From the NCBI GenBank assembly GCA_016745215.1, contig CP050890.1, positions 5,332,001 to 5,396,000 of the forward strand: 64,000 nt of DNA, read 5' to 3'. Of this stretch, positions 53,718 to 63,530 are shown in pieces (within the stretch, counting starts at the first letter, position 1; each line of letters begins with the position of its first letter). Both the position numbers and the translations under genes were made by a program. The notes under the pieces were generated by a model. The model made no database searches. It saw only the letters and a program-made list of their open reading frames with translations, and was not told the origin of the DNA. The stretch comes from Thiohalocapsa sp. PB-PSB1 (GTDB lineage Bacteria > Pseudomonadota > Gammaproteobacteria > Chromatiales > Chromatiaceae).

Positions 53718-54662
53718 CTATCCTTCTTGCTGTCTCAACAGATCTTTGAGTCGTCGAAGTTCTTCAGCGCTCAGTCCGCGCAGCCGTTCCTCTGGCAGCA
53801 GTCCGCGCAGCCGCTCCTCTGGCGGCAGTCCGCGCAGCCGCTCCTCTGGCGGCAATCCGCGCAGTCGCTCCTCTGGCGGCAATCCGCGCAGGCGCTCCTC
53901 GGGCGACATGCGCTCCAGGAAGGCTTGTCGTTGGTCATCGGTCATATCGTCCATGATGTGCTCGAGGCTCTCACGCATGAAATCGGCCATGGTGTAGGGC
54001 ATGTCGGGAATCTCCAGCTTGTAGCGAAGGTAAAGCTCATAAAGCAGTCGTTCGGCCTCGGGTCGGTACCCCTGATAGTGCCGGGCGCCGTGTCGGACAC
54101 GCTCGATGTCGGCGCTGAACAGTTCCCAAGGTGCGTTGCGCCGGTGTTTGGCGATGTTGCCGAGAACGATCAGGCGGATATCGTGCAGGCCCCAGCGCAG
54201 GTCGAAGACGCCATCGAGTCCGGTCGGGCGGCAGTCTGCCCGGCGGCATAGCCCTTTGGGATGACGTGTGGCGACAGCGTAGAGCTGAAAATCGGTCTCG
54301 GGCGGTAACCGCGAGCCGGAAGCATCGGCCGCGTCGCCTTCTGTTGCCACTGCGGGGGTGGCGTTGAGCTTGCGGTAGTTAACGTAATGGCCGATCAGCT
54401 CGTCCAACGCCCAGGCGTCGAGCGCCTCGTGCCGGGACTTGTAGGTCAGCAGATTGTGCGCGCGCAGTCCCTGCAGGCCGTCCGGCAATTGGATCGAGCG
54501 GGTTGGGATTGCGGTCTGCTGTCGTTCGATAATGACCACATCGAGCAATTGACTGGTCAACGCCAGCTCCTTTTCCAGCTCGACCCGCCAACCGCTGTCG
54601 GCAAACAGGTCGGTGAGGCCGATGCCGAATAATCGGTGCCATTGACGTCGGTTCTCTGTCAT
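53718..54662 (-). CDS. array copy 3: Rpn/PD-(D/E)XK-like protein with 5 nonapeptide repeats
   Basis: A 314-residue copy, essentially identical in residues 1-250 to copies 2-6. The tail has five repeats: SPEERLRGL, three PPEERLRGL and LPEERLRGL. The region upstream of its start runs into the complete C-terminus of the transposase at 54811, so this unit keeps what is probably the ancestral junction. Confidence 0.7.
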   Translation of the reverse strand: MTENRRQWHRLFGIGLTDLFADSGWRVELEKELALTSQLLDVVIIERQQTAIPTRSIQLPDGLQGLRAHNLLTYKSRHEALDAWALDELIGHYVNYRKLNATPAVATEGDAADASGSRLPPETDFQLYAVATRHPKGLCRRADCRPTGLDGVFDLRWGLHDIRLIVLGNIAKHRRNAPWELFSADIERVRHGARHYQGYRPEAERLLYELYLRYKLEIPDMPYTMADFMRESLEHIMDDMTDDQRQAFLERMSPEERLRGLPPEERLRGLPPEERLRGLPPEERLRGLLPEERLRGLSAEELRRLKDLLRQQEG

Positions 54663-54810
54663 CAGGTCTGTCGCTCGGGCATGTTTCACGGCGGATAACC
54701 TTGGCCGTGCGGATTCTCTGTCGTCAACCGACTGGCATAGCGTTTTTGTCAGTGACCATTTTACGGCCTCGATCATAACCTGGTCTATCCCGGTCAAGCG
54801 GTCGATTGCG

Positions 54811-55795
54811 TTAGGTAGGGGGGGCCTTCTTCGCGCGCGCTCGTCGTCGGCGCGGTCGCGGTGGTAATGGCACAGGCTCAAGCAACTGCTCGAACAGCGG
54901 CGGTGGCGCACGACCATAGCAGCGCTCGGCAGTGGTGTGATCTGGACGGCGGATGTAGAAGTTGTGTACGGCGGTCAGGGCGGCGAGCTTGCGGGCACTG
55001 AGGCGATGGCACCCGTGGTGGAACACTGAGCGCTGGCCGTTACCGCCTTGCACGGCGGAGCTGGAGCGCTGAACAGATCGGCACAGTTGCTTGCCACCTG
55101 CTCGATCTCGGCACGCTTGTCCGCTGCCAGGGCCTGGAGTAGATGATCAGGTGCGCGTAACGGGGCGAGCATCTGCGTACTCAGCGCGGACAGGCACGCC
55201 TGTCTTTCGGCGCTGGTATGACGCGCAGCCATGCGCTCGAGATAGATCGCCGGGATGAGTTGCTGGAGCACGGCGGCCTCCAGGTCGGGTGCCAAGTTGA
55301 GGGCCTCGACACGCTGTTGTACGGTGGAAAAGAAGAAGGCGATCGTGGTCAGCATCGCGGTGGTCAAGCGTTGGGCCTTTTGCAGGTGTGCCGGTGCGCG
55401 TGCCGGCAGGTTGGCGGCGTCGGCGACAGCCTCCAGTCGGTGCCAGATCGCGCTCAGCCGTTCCCCCAACCGCTCCGGCGGTTGCGCCTCGCCGCGCTCA
55501 AGTCGAACAGGTAATACGCCTCACCGAGGGCGCGCATTAACGTCTCGCCCTCCTCCTGGCGCGCCTGCGCTTGATCGCGCTCGCACAACGCGCGCGCCCA
55601 GCGCTGCAGGGCTTCCTGGATGCGCTGGGCAAAGGCGGGGGGTCGCCCCGGGATGGCGTTGCCGGCGCTAGGCCTGTTCGGCCTCGCGCTCCCTCTGCCG
55701 CTGCACCTCGGCGGCAGCCACCACGGCATCCGCCTCGCGCACGGCCCGTGCCAGTGACAGACCGGTCGCCTTGCCCACCTCGTGACGCTCTTCAA
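54811..55795 (-). pseudogene. DUF6399-type transposase, central and C-terminal two-thirds
   Basis: The longest version. From 55795: ATGLSLARAVREADAV-like text, the YYLFDLSAARRNRRSG frame, ERLSAIWHRLEAVADAANLP, ARAPAHLQKAQRLTTAMLTT, then EALNLAPDLEAAVLQQLIPA and IYLERMAARHTSAERQACLS. After a frameshift near 55060 comes the C-terminus, GGNGQRSVFHHGCHRLSARK and LAALTAVHNFYIRRPDHTTA. This end matches transposases annotated DUF6399. Frameshifts make it non-functional. Confidence 0.7.
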
Positions 55796-56153
55796 CCACG
55801 CGTGTTGATGGGTTGCATTGCTGGCGGTCAGCCCCGCATGCTTCGGCTTGTGCGGTTAAACTTCTTATCCGTCTGATAGATAACGAAATTACGCCTGATC
55901 AATCCAGGAATTTCAGATTAGCGGCTGACTGACTTTCTACTATTGAATAGGTTCCTAAACAGCTCCTGAGGGAGCTACCTTCGTAGAATATCAAGCTCTT
56001 CACACAGGACTAAGTTTGATTCACCGCAGAGAAGATGGTGCATTAGACTTAGCCCTTTTGCGCCCTCTGCGTTTCTGCGATGAGTAAATGTCAAAGCCGG
56101 TGCAAGTGAAACGGTTTGTCGCCCTTGAACCTTGGATGGGGAGATCGTTTCAG
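55796..56153. repeat. array leader segment before copy 4
   Basis: Same conserved leader as before copies 2, 5 and 6, without insertions. No gene. Confidence 0.5.
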
Positions 56154-57071
56154 CTATCCTTCTTGCTGTCTCAACAGATCTTTAAGTCGTCGAAGTTCTT
56201 CAGCGCTCAGTCCGCGCAGCCGTTCCTCTGGCAGCAATCCGCGCAGCCGCTCCTCGGGCGGCAATCCGCGCAGGCGCTCCTCTGGCGGCAATCCGCGCAG
56301 GCGCTCCTCTGGCGACATGCGCTCCAGGAAGGCTTGTCGTTGGTCATCGGTCATATCGTCCATGATGTGCTCGAGGCTCTCGCGCATGAAATCGGCCATG
56401 GTGTAGGGCATGTCGGGAATCTCCAGCTTGTAGCGAAGGTAAAGCTCATAAAGCAGTCGTTCGGCCTCGGGTCGGTACCCCTGATAGTGCCGGGCGCCGT
56501 GTCGGACACGCTCGATGTCGGCGCTGAACAGTTCCCAAGGTGCGTTGCGCCGGTGTTTGGCGATGTTGCCGAGAACGATCAGGCGGATATCGTGCAGGCC
56601 CCAGCGCAGGTCGAAGACGCCATCGAGCCCGGTCGGGCAGCAGTCTGCCCGGCGGCATAGCCCTTTGGGATGACGTGTGGCGACAGCGTAGAGCTGAAAA
56701 TCGGTCTCGGGCGGTAACCGCGAGCCGGAAGCATCGGCCGCGTCGCCTTCTGTTGCCACTGCGGGGGTGGCGTTGAGCTTGCGGTAGTTAACGTAATGGC
56801 CGATCAGCTCGTCCAACGCCCAGGCGTCGAGCGCCTCGTGCCGGGACTTGTAGGTCAGCAGATTGTGCGCGCGCAGTCCCTGCAGGCCGTCCGGCAATTG
56901 GATCGAGCGGGTTGGGATTGCGGTCTGCTGTCGTTCGATAATGACCACATCGAGCAATTGACTGGTCAACGCCAGCTCCTTTTCCAGCTCGACCCGCCAA
57001 CCGCTGTCGGCAAACAGGTCGGTGAGGCCGATGCCGAATAATCGGTGCCATTGACGTCGATTCTCTGTCAT
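56154..57071 (-). CDS. array copy 4: Rpn/PD-(D/E)XK-like protein with 4 nonapeptide repeats
   Basis: A 305-residue copy, the shortest. The tail has SPEERLRGL, two PPEERLRGL and LPEERLRGL. It carries Cys instead of Arg in RADCxPTGLDG, shared only with copy 6, which points to gene conversion or a duplication history linking these two. Confidence 0.7.
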   Translation of the reverse strand: MTENRRQWHRLFGIGLTDLFADSGWRVELEKELALTSQLLDVVIIERQQTAIPTRSIQLPDGLQGLRAHNLLTYKSRHEALDAWALDELIGHYVNYRKLNATPAVATEGDAADASGSRLPPETDFQLYAVATRHPKGLCRRADCCPTGLDGVFDLRWGLHDIRLIVLGNIAKHRRNAPWELFSADIERVRHGARHYQGYRPEAERLLYELYLRYKLEIPDMPYTMADFMRESLEHIMDDMTDDQRQAFLERMSPEERLRGLPPEERLRGLPPEERLRGLLPEERLRGLSAEELRRLKDLLRQQEG

Positions 57072-57202
57072 CAGGTCTGTCGCTCGGGCATGTTTCACGG
57101 CGGATAACCTTGGCCGTGCGGATTCTCTGTCGTCAACCGACTGGCATGGCGTTTTTGTCAGTGACCATTTTACGGCCTCGATCATAACCTGGTCTATCCC
57201 GG

Positions 57203-57645
57203 TCAAACTTGCAGGTGCGCCGGTGCGCGTGCCGGCAGGTTGGCGGCGTCGGCGACGGCCTCCAGTCGGCGCCAGATCGCGCTCAGCCGTTCCCCCAACC
57301 GCTCCGGCGGTTGCGCCTCGCCGCGCTCAAGATCGAACGGGTGATACGCCTCGCCGAGGACGCGCATTAACGTCTCGCCCTCCTCCTGGCGCGCCTGCGC
57401 TTGATCGCGCTCGCACAACGCGCGCGCCCAGCGCTGCAGCTGCAGGGCTTCCTGGATGCGCTGGGCAACGGCGGGGGTCGCCCCGGGCCGTGGCGTTGCC
57501 GGCGCTAGGCCTGTTCGGCCTGGCGCTCCCTCTGCCGCTGCACCTCAGCGGCAAGCCACCACGGCATCCGCCTCGCGCACGGCCCGTGCCAGTGACAGAC
57601 CGGTCGCCTTGCCCACCTCGTGACGCTCTTCAACCACGCGTGTTG
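57203..57645 (-). pseudogene. DUF6399-type transposase fragment between copies 4 and 5
   Basis: As in the spacer between copies 1 and 2, ending LPARAPAHLQV at 57203, with one substitution (MRVLGEAYHPFD instead of MRALGEAYHPFD). Confidence 0.6.
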
Positions 57646-58048
57646 ATGGGTTGCATTGCTGGCGGTCAGCCCCGCATGCTTCGGCTTGTGCGGTTAAACT
57701 TCTTATCCGTCATTGCTGGCGGTCAGCCCCGCATGCTTCGGCTCGTGCGGCTGAACTTCTTATCCGTCTGATAGATATGGAAATTACGCCTGATCAATCC
57801 AGGAATTTCAGATTAGCGGCTGACTGACTTTCTACTATTGAATAGGTTCCTAAACAGCTCCTGAGGGAGCTACCTTCGTAGAATATCAAGCTCTTCACAC
57901 AGGACTAAGTTTGATTCACCGCAGAGAAGATGGCGCATTAGACTTAGCCCTTTTGCGCCCTCTGCGTTTCTGCGATGAGTAAATGTCAAAGCCGGTGCAA
58001 GTGAAACGGTTTGTCGCCCTTGAACCTTGGATGGGGAGATCGTTTCGG
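57646..58048. repeat. array leader segment before copy 5, with a 58-bp duplication
   Basis: CATTGCTGGCGGTCAGCCCC, CGCATGCTTCGGCT and CTTCTTATCCGT occur twice in tandem (about 57654-57711 and 57712-57769), whereas copies 2-4 have them once. The rest of the leader is standard. The same duplication is in the next spacer, so units 5 and 6 share a recent ancestor. Confidence 0.6.
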
Positions 58049-59020
58049 CTATCCTTCTTGCTGTCTCAACAGATCTTTAAGTCGTCGAAGTTCTTCAGCG
58101 CTCAGTCCGCGCAGCCGTTCCTCTGGCAGCAATCCGCGCAGCCGCTCCTCGGGCGGCAATCCGCGCAGTCGCTCCTCTGGCGGCAATCCGCGCAGTCGCT
58201 CCTCGGGCGGCAATCCGCGCAGGCGCTCCTCTGGCGGCAATCCGCGCAGGCGCTCCTCGGGCGACATGCGCTCCAGGAAGGCTTGTCGTTGGTCATCGGT
58301 CATATCGTCCATGATGTGCTCGAGGCTCTCACGCATGAAATCGGCCATGGTGTAGGGCATGTCGGGAATCTCCAGCTTGTAGCGAAGGTAAAGCTCATAA
58401 AGCAGTCGTTCGGCCTCGGGTCGGTACCCCTGATAGTGCCGGGCGCCGTGTCGGACACGCTCGATGTCGGCGCTGAACAGTTCCCAAGGTGCGTTGCGCC
58501 GGTGTTTGGCGATGTTGCCGAGAACGATCAGGCGGATATCGTGCAGGCCCCAGCGCAGGTCGAAGACGCCATCGAGCCCGGTCGGGCGGCAGTCTGCCCG
58601 GCGGCATAGCCCTTTGGGATGACGTGTGGCGACAGCGTAGAGCTGAAAATCGGTCTCGGGCGGTAACCGCGAGCCGGAAGCATCGGCCGCGTCGCCTTCT
58701 GTTGCCACTGCGGGGGTGGCGTTGAGCTTGCGGTAGTTAACGTAATGGCCGATCAGCTCGTCCAACGCCCAGGCGTCGAGCGCCTCGTGCCGGGACTTGT
58801 AGGTCAGCAGATTGTGCGCGCGCAGTCCCTGCAGGCCGTCCGGCAATTGGATCGAGCGGGTTGGGATTGCGGTCTGCTGTCGTTCGATAATGACCACATC
58901 GAGCAATTGACTGGTCAACGCCAGCTCCTTTTCCAGCTCGACCCGCCAACCGCTGTCGGCAAACAGGTCGGTGAGGCCGATGCCGAATAATCGGTGCCAT
59001 TGACGTCGATTCTCTGTCAT
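58049..59020 (-). CDS. array copy 5: Rpn/PD-(D/E)XK-like protein with 6 nonapeptide repeats
   Basis: A 323-residue copy. The tail has SPEERLRGL, four PPEERLRGL and LPEERLRGL. It has Arg in RADCRPTGLDG. The body is the same as in copies 2 and 3. Confidence 0.7.
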   Translation of the reverse strand: MTENRRQWHRLFGIGLTDLFADSGWRVELEKELALTSQLLDVVIIERQQTAIPTRSIQLPDGLQGLRAHNLLTYKSRHEALDAWALDELIGHYVNYRKLNATPAVATEGDAADASGSRLPPETDFQLYAVATRHPKGLCRRADCRPTGLDGVFDLRWGLHDIRLIVLGNIAKHRRNAPWELFSADIERVRHGARHYQGYRPEAERLLYELYLRYKLEIPDMPYTMADFMRESLEHIMDDMTDDQRQAFLERMSPEERLRGLPPEERLRGLPPEERLRGLPPEERLRGLPPEERLRGLLPEERLRGLSAEELRRLKDLLRQQEG

Positions 59021-59151
59021 CAGGTCTGTCGCTCGGGCATGTTTCACGGCGGATAACCTTGGCCGTGCGGATTCTCTGTCGTCAACCGACTGGCATGGCG
59101 TTTTTGTCAGTGACCATTTTACGGCCTTGATCATAATCTGGTCTATCCCGG

Positions 59152-59590
59152 TTAAACTTGCAGGTGCGCCGGTGCGCGTGCCGGCAGGTTGGCGGCGTCG
59201 GCGACGGCCTCCAGTCGGCGCCAGATCGCGCTCAGCCGTTCCCCCAACCGCTCCGGCGGTTGCGCCTCGCCGCGCTCAAGATCGAACGGGTGATACGCCT
59301 CGCCGAGGGCGCGCATTAACGTCTCGCCCTCCTCCTGGCGCGCCTGCGCTTGATCGCGCTCGCACAACGCGCGCGCCCAGCGTTGCAGCTGCAGGGCTTC
59401 CTGGATGCGCTGGGCAACGGCGGGGGTCGCCCCGGGCCGTGGCGTTGCCGGCGCTAGGCCTGTTCGGCCTGGCGCTCCCTCTGCCGCTGCACCTCAGCGG
59501 CAAGCCACCACGGCATCCGCCTCGCGCACGGCCCGTGCCAGTGACAGACCGGCCGCCTTGCCCACCTCGTGACGCTCTTCAACCACGCGT
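59152..59590 (-). pseudogene. DUF6399-type transposase fragment between copies 5 and 6
   Basis: Nearly identical to the fragment between copies 1 and 2, ending at the same AHLQV junction at 59152. Confidence 0.6.
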
Positions 59591-59997
59591 GTTGATGAGT
59601 TGCATTGCTGGCGGTCAGCCCCGCATGCTTCGGCTTGTGCGGTTAAACTTCTTATCCGTCATTGCTGGCGGTCAGCCCCGCATGCTTCGGCTTGTGCGGC
59701 TGAACTTCTTATCCGTCTGATAGATATGGAAATTACGCCTGATCAATCCAGGAATTTCAGATTAGCGGCTGACTGACTTTCTACTATTGAATAGGTTCCT
59801 AAACAGCTCCTGAGGGAGCTACCTTCGTAGAATATCAATCTCTTCACACAGGACTAAGTTTGATTCACCGCAGAGAAGATGGTGCATTAGACTTAGCCCT
59901 TTTGCGCCCTCTGCGTTTCTGCGATGAGTAAATGTCAAAGCCGGTGCAAGTGAAACGGTTTGTCGCCCTTGAACCTTGGATGGGGAGATCGTTTCAG
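59591..59997. repeat. array leader segment before copy 6, with a 58-bp duplication
   Basis: As before copy 5: the CATTGCTGGCGGTCAGCCCC block is duplicated (about 59603-59660 and 59661-59718). No gene. Confidence 0.6.
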
Positions 59998-60969
59998 CTA
60001 TCCTTCTTGCTGTCTCAACAGATCTTTAAGTCGTCGAAGTTCTTCAGCGCTCAGTCCGCGCAGCCGTTCCTCTGGCAGCAATCCGCGCAGCCGCTCCTCG
60101 GGCGGCAATCCGCGCAGTCGCTCCTCTGGCGGCAATCCGCGCAGCCGCTCCTCGGGCGGCAATCCGCGCAGGCGCTCCTCTGGCGGCAATCCGCGCAGGC
60201 GCTCCTCTGGCGACATGCGCTCCAGGAAGGCTTGTCGTTGGTCATCGGTCATATCGTCCATGATGTGCTCGAGGCTCTCGCGCATGAAATCGGCCATGGT
60301 GTAGGGCATGTCGGGAATCTCCAGCTTGTAGCGAAGGTAAAGCTCATAAAGCAGTCGTTCGGCCTCGGGTCGGTACCCCTGATAGTGCCGGGCGCCGTGT
60401 CGGACACGCTCGATGTCGGCGCTGAACAGTTCCCAAGGTGCGTTGCGCCGGTGTTTGGCGATGTTGCCGAGAACGATCAGACGGATATCGTGCAGGCCCC
60501 AGCGCAGGTCGAAGACGCCATCGAGCCCGGTCGGGCAGCAGTCTGCCCGGCGGCATAGCCCTTTGGGATGACGTGTGGCGACAGCGTAGAGCTGAAAATC
60601 GGTCTCGGGCGGTAACCGCGAGCCGGAAGCATCGGCCGCGTCGCCTTCTGTTGCCACTGCGGGGGTGGCGTTGAGCTTGCGGTAGTTAACGTAATGGCCG
60701 ATCAGCTCGTCCAACGCCCAGGCGTCGAGCGCCTCGTGCCGGGACTTGTAGGTCAGCAGATTGTGCGCGCGCAGTCCCTGCAGGCCGTCCGGCAATTGGA
60801 TCGAGCGGGTTGGGATTGCGGTCTGCTGTCGTTCGATAATGACCACATCGAGCAATTGACTGGTCAACGCCAGCTCCTTTTCCAGCTCGACCCGCCAACC
60901 GCTGTCGGCAAACAGGTCGGTGAGGCCGATGCCGAATAATCGGTGCCATTGACGTCGATTCTCTGTCAT
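59998..60969 (-). CDS. array copy 6: Rpn/PD-(D/E)XK-like protein with 6 nonapeptide repeats
   Basis: A 323-residue copy with six repeats. It has Cys in RADCCPTGLDG like copy 4, and shares the silent AGACGG variant (60480-60485) with copy 1. This mosaic of shared changes suggests exchange between units. It is the copy nearest the transposase N-terminus. Confidence 0.7.
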   Translation of the reverse strand: MTENRRQWHRLFGIGLTDLFADSGWRVELEKELALTSQLLDVVIIERQQTAIPTRSIQLPDGLQGLRAHNLLTYKSRHEALDAWALDELIGHYVNYRKLNATPAVATEGDAADASGSRLPPETDFQLYAVATRHPKGLCRRADCCPTGLDGVFDLRWGLHDIRLIVLGNIAKHRRNAPWELFSADIERVRHGARHYQGYRPEAERLLYELYLRYKLEIPDMPYTMADFMRESLEHIMDDMTDDQRQAFLERMSPEERLRGLPPEERLRGLPPEERLRGLPPEERLRGLPPEERLRGLLPEERLRGLSAEELRRLKDLLRQQEG

Positions 60970-61100
60970 CAGGTCTGTCGCTCGGGCATGTTTCACGGCG
61001 GATAACCTTGGCCGTGCGGATTCTCTGTCGTCAACCGACTGGCATGGCGTTTTTGTCAGTGACCATTTTACGGCCTCGATCATAATCTGGTCTATCCCGG

Positions 61101-62201
61101 TCAAACTTGCAGGTGCGCCGGTGCGCGTGCCGGCAGGTTGGCGGCGTCGGCGACGGCCTCCAGTCGGCGCCAGATCGCGCTCAGCCGTTCCCCCAACCGC
61201 TCCGGCGGTTGCGCCTCGCCGCGCTCAAGATCGAACGGGTGATACGCCTCGCCGAGGGCGCGCATTAACGTCTCGCCCTCCTCCTGGCGCGCCTGCGCTT
61301 GATCGCGCTCGCACAACGCGCGCGCCCAGCGCTGCAGCTGCAGGGCTTCCTGGATGCGCTGGGCAACGGCGGGGGTCGCCCCGGGCCATGGCGTTGCCGA
61401 CGGTAGGCCTGTTCGGTCTCGCGCTCCCTCTGCCGCTGCACCTCAGCGGCAAGCCACCACGGCATCCGCCTCGCGCACGGCCCGTGCCAGTGATAGACCG
61501 GTCGCCTTGCCACCTCGTGCTGCAGATGGAAGAGGTCCGGGGAGTGATGAGCCTGATGATCCCGTTCGATGTGCCGGCGCAGCGCGCTGGCCTCATCCGA
61601 GGTGCCCGGCACCAAGGTGACCGGCAACCCCGCGCAGGCCGCCGCCAGCGCCTGTGTCCAGGTCGCGGCGGTGCGATCCTCGGCAGACTGCTCCAGCAGG
61701 ATGCAGTTCGACACCGGCTCGAGCGCCACCAGGCAGATCGCCGCGTGGAAGGTCTCATCATTCGCAGACCGTGATCGGCTGTGGCCTCATGCCGACGGCC
61801 AGCGCCCGGCGCTGCTCGGTGGCAACCTCGACCACGGCCTGCTCCAGCGCCGCGTTCAACGCCTGCTGACTGCCGTAGGAGGCGCCCACGAACGCCGATA
61901 AGCCGCTCAGCTCCAAGACCTCACTGACCAAGCGCACGCCGCCACCGGCACGCAGCGTGATCACGAACTGGATCGCCAAGACTAACCGATGCAACCAGCG
62001 CACACCCGCTTCCGTGGCGATGAACTCCGCCAACGGCACCAAGGCATCCTCGCCACACCGCTTCGACCCCGACCAGGCGCGCAAGGTGCTGCGCGGGCAG
62101 CCGATCGCTGCTGCCGCTTGGCGTTCGCTCTGACCGGCGGCGCGACAGCTAGCCGCCGCCGTGAGCGTCTGCGCGCGCTCCAGACGCGTCGCGGGCGTCA
62201 T
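61101..62201 (-). pseudogene. DUF6399-type transposase, N-terminal and central part, frameshifted
   Basis: From 62201: MTPATRLERAQTLTAAASCR, QSERQAAAAIGCPRSTLRAW (helix-turn-helix), LALAIQFVITLRAGGGVRLV-like text, ALNAALEQAVVEVATEQRRA. After a frameshift near 61755 it continues MALEPVSNCILLEQSAEDRT, LVPGTSDEASALRRHIERDH, FHLQHEV. After another shift it ends in the LPARAPAHLQV junction at 61101. It supplies the N-terminal part missing from the fragments between units. Non-functional. Confidence 0.7.
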
Positions 62202-62248
62202 CGCGGCGCATCTGGCGCGGCGGCCGGGATTGGGCTAAAGTCAGAAAT

Positions 62249-62325
62249 GGCAGAACCTTCGAACATCTCTCGCGACCCTCGGTGAGCTTGCACTTCCAAG
62301 GGTACGAAATTTCGAGGGTTCTGCC
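62249..62325. repeat. palindromic repeat or IS end
   Basis: GGCAGAACCTTCGAA (62249-62263) and TTCGAGGGTTCTGCC (62311-62325) are imperfect inverted repeats about 47 bp apart. They lie between two transposase remnants and may be an end of one of them. Confidence 0.5.
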
Positions 62326-62377
62326 ACCTTCTTTCATAGCAATCTCGCAGCGCTGTGCTGGGTTTTGGGCAGAGTTA

Positions 62378-62790
62378 TGATCAAGGCCGCCGAGACACTG
62401 CATGAGGTGCTAGAAGCCCATAGCGCGGGTAGTCCGACGGATACTGGTGTACGCTGGACCGACCTGAAGCCCATGCAACTGGCGCAGGAACTGAATGGCA
62501 GGGCGTGAAGATCTGTCGCAACACCGCAGCCGCTTGGCAGGACTCAGGCCGGCTTCCGCCGCCGTGCCCTTCGCAAAGAATCGACCACCGGCGCGTTTGA
62601 CCCGCAGCAGCGCGACAAACAGTTCCGTCACATTGCGGCACTGCGACGACTGGCGCGCCAGCGTGGCGCGCCAGGGTTAAGCATAGTGTTGAGCATCGAT
62701 ACGAAAAAGAAGGAACTGCTCGGTACCCTGCACCGGCGTGGGCAGTGTTACAGCACGGGCATGCAGGACGTCTACGAACTTGCCCGCAGG
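62378..62790 (+). pseudogene. ISAzo13-type transposase fragment
   Basis: IKAAETLHEVLEAHSAGSPT and WTDLKPMQLAQELNGR, then after frame changes RRALRKESTTGAF, DKQFRHIAALRRLARQRGAP and SIDTKKKELLGTLHRRGQCY. The 'vsVDTKKKEL(L/V)G' block is characteristic of ISAzo13-like transposases. Stops and shifts near 62506 and 62600 disable it. Confidence 0.6.
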
Positions 62791-62807
62791 CATCGCCACA
62801 GCGCGCT

Positions 62808-63530
62808 TCAGCGGGCGCTGGGCACGCCGTGCGGCGAGGGGGTGCGGGAAGGGTCAGATTTCCGAAGGCGCATCTCGGGATCGAGCCTAGCGAGGTCGCG
62901 CTCCAGACCGGTGAGGGTCTTGACGCTGTCGGCACTGGCACTGGCACTGGCGTTGCAGAAGCTGCCGTCAATGCCGACATACTCACCCCCGATCAGATCG
63001 AGCTCGCGACACAGCTTCACAAACTCAAAGTTCACCGCTTTCAGCGCCTTGACGTTGTCGCGGCGGAAGTTGACGATGCCATGGTAACCCGGACGCAGAC
63101 CGCCGAGCAGCCAGATCGGCTCGATGTTGTGCTGGCATTCCTGCTCCAGCCGATGGCCGGAGCGGATGCGATTCATGTCACCGTATGGATACAGCTTCAG
63201 CAGGTCGGGCGGATCGTACGCCGGCTGTCCGCGACCCGTACCGCCGCTGAGTGAGTCAATCCAGCCCGGCCAGATCGCAGCTTTCGACATAGGCGGCAAT
63301 GGCGCGCACCGGGTTGTCCTGATCGACAAAGTCCTCGATGCGCAGCGGCAGCTGCTTCTCATGATGTGGGTCGAATGCGCCACGCTGGTAGCTGCGACTG
63401 CCGCTCATCGCCTTGCCAACCGCGGCTGCGCGCGCCGACGGCTTGCTCGCCGGTGGTGGCTCGGGCGACGGCGGCAGTTCCAGCAGCGGGATCTGTAATG
63501 CTCGGTTTTCGGCTCGGTGCTCGGCATGGT
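62808..63530 (-). pseudogene. IS1182-family transposase, N-terminal fragment, frameshifted
   Basis: From about 63530: MTMPSTEPKTEHYRS, a shift, then LLELPPSPEPPPASKPSARA, SYQRGAFDPHHEKQLPLRIE, DFVDQDNPVRAIAAYVESCD. A stop follows near 63255. The next frame reads SLSGGTGRGQPAYDPPDLLK, LEQECQHNIEPIWLLGGLRP, FVKLCRELDLIGGEYVGIDG. This is the N-terminal half of IS1182 transposases. The catalytic C-terminus is missing. Confidence 0.7.

Noticed and set aside
56088..60558. Long forward-strand frames antisense to the array genes (about 190-208 codons)
   Set aside because: They read through the repeats in antisense (for example QSAQALLWR) and owe their length to the repeat structure; the reverse frame has the protein-like body.
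62381..62986. A reverse frame of 201 codons over the ISAzo13-like remnant
   Set aside because: Cys/Pro/Arg-rich shadow; the forward strand has recognisable transposase blocks.
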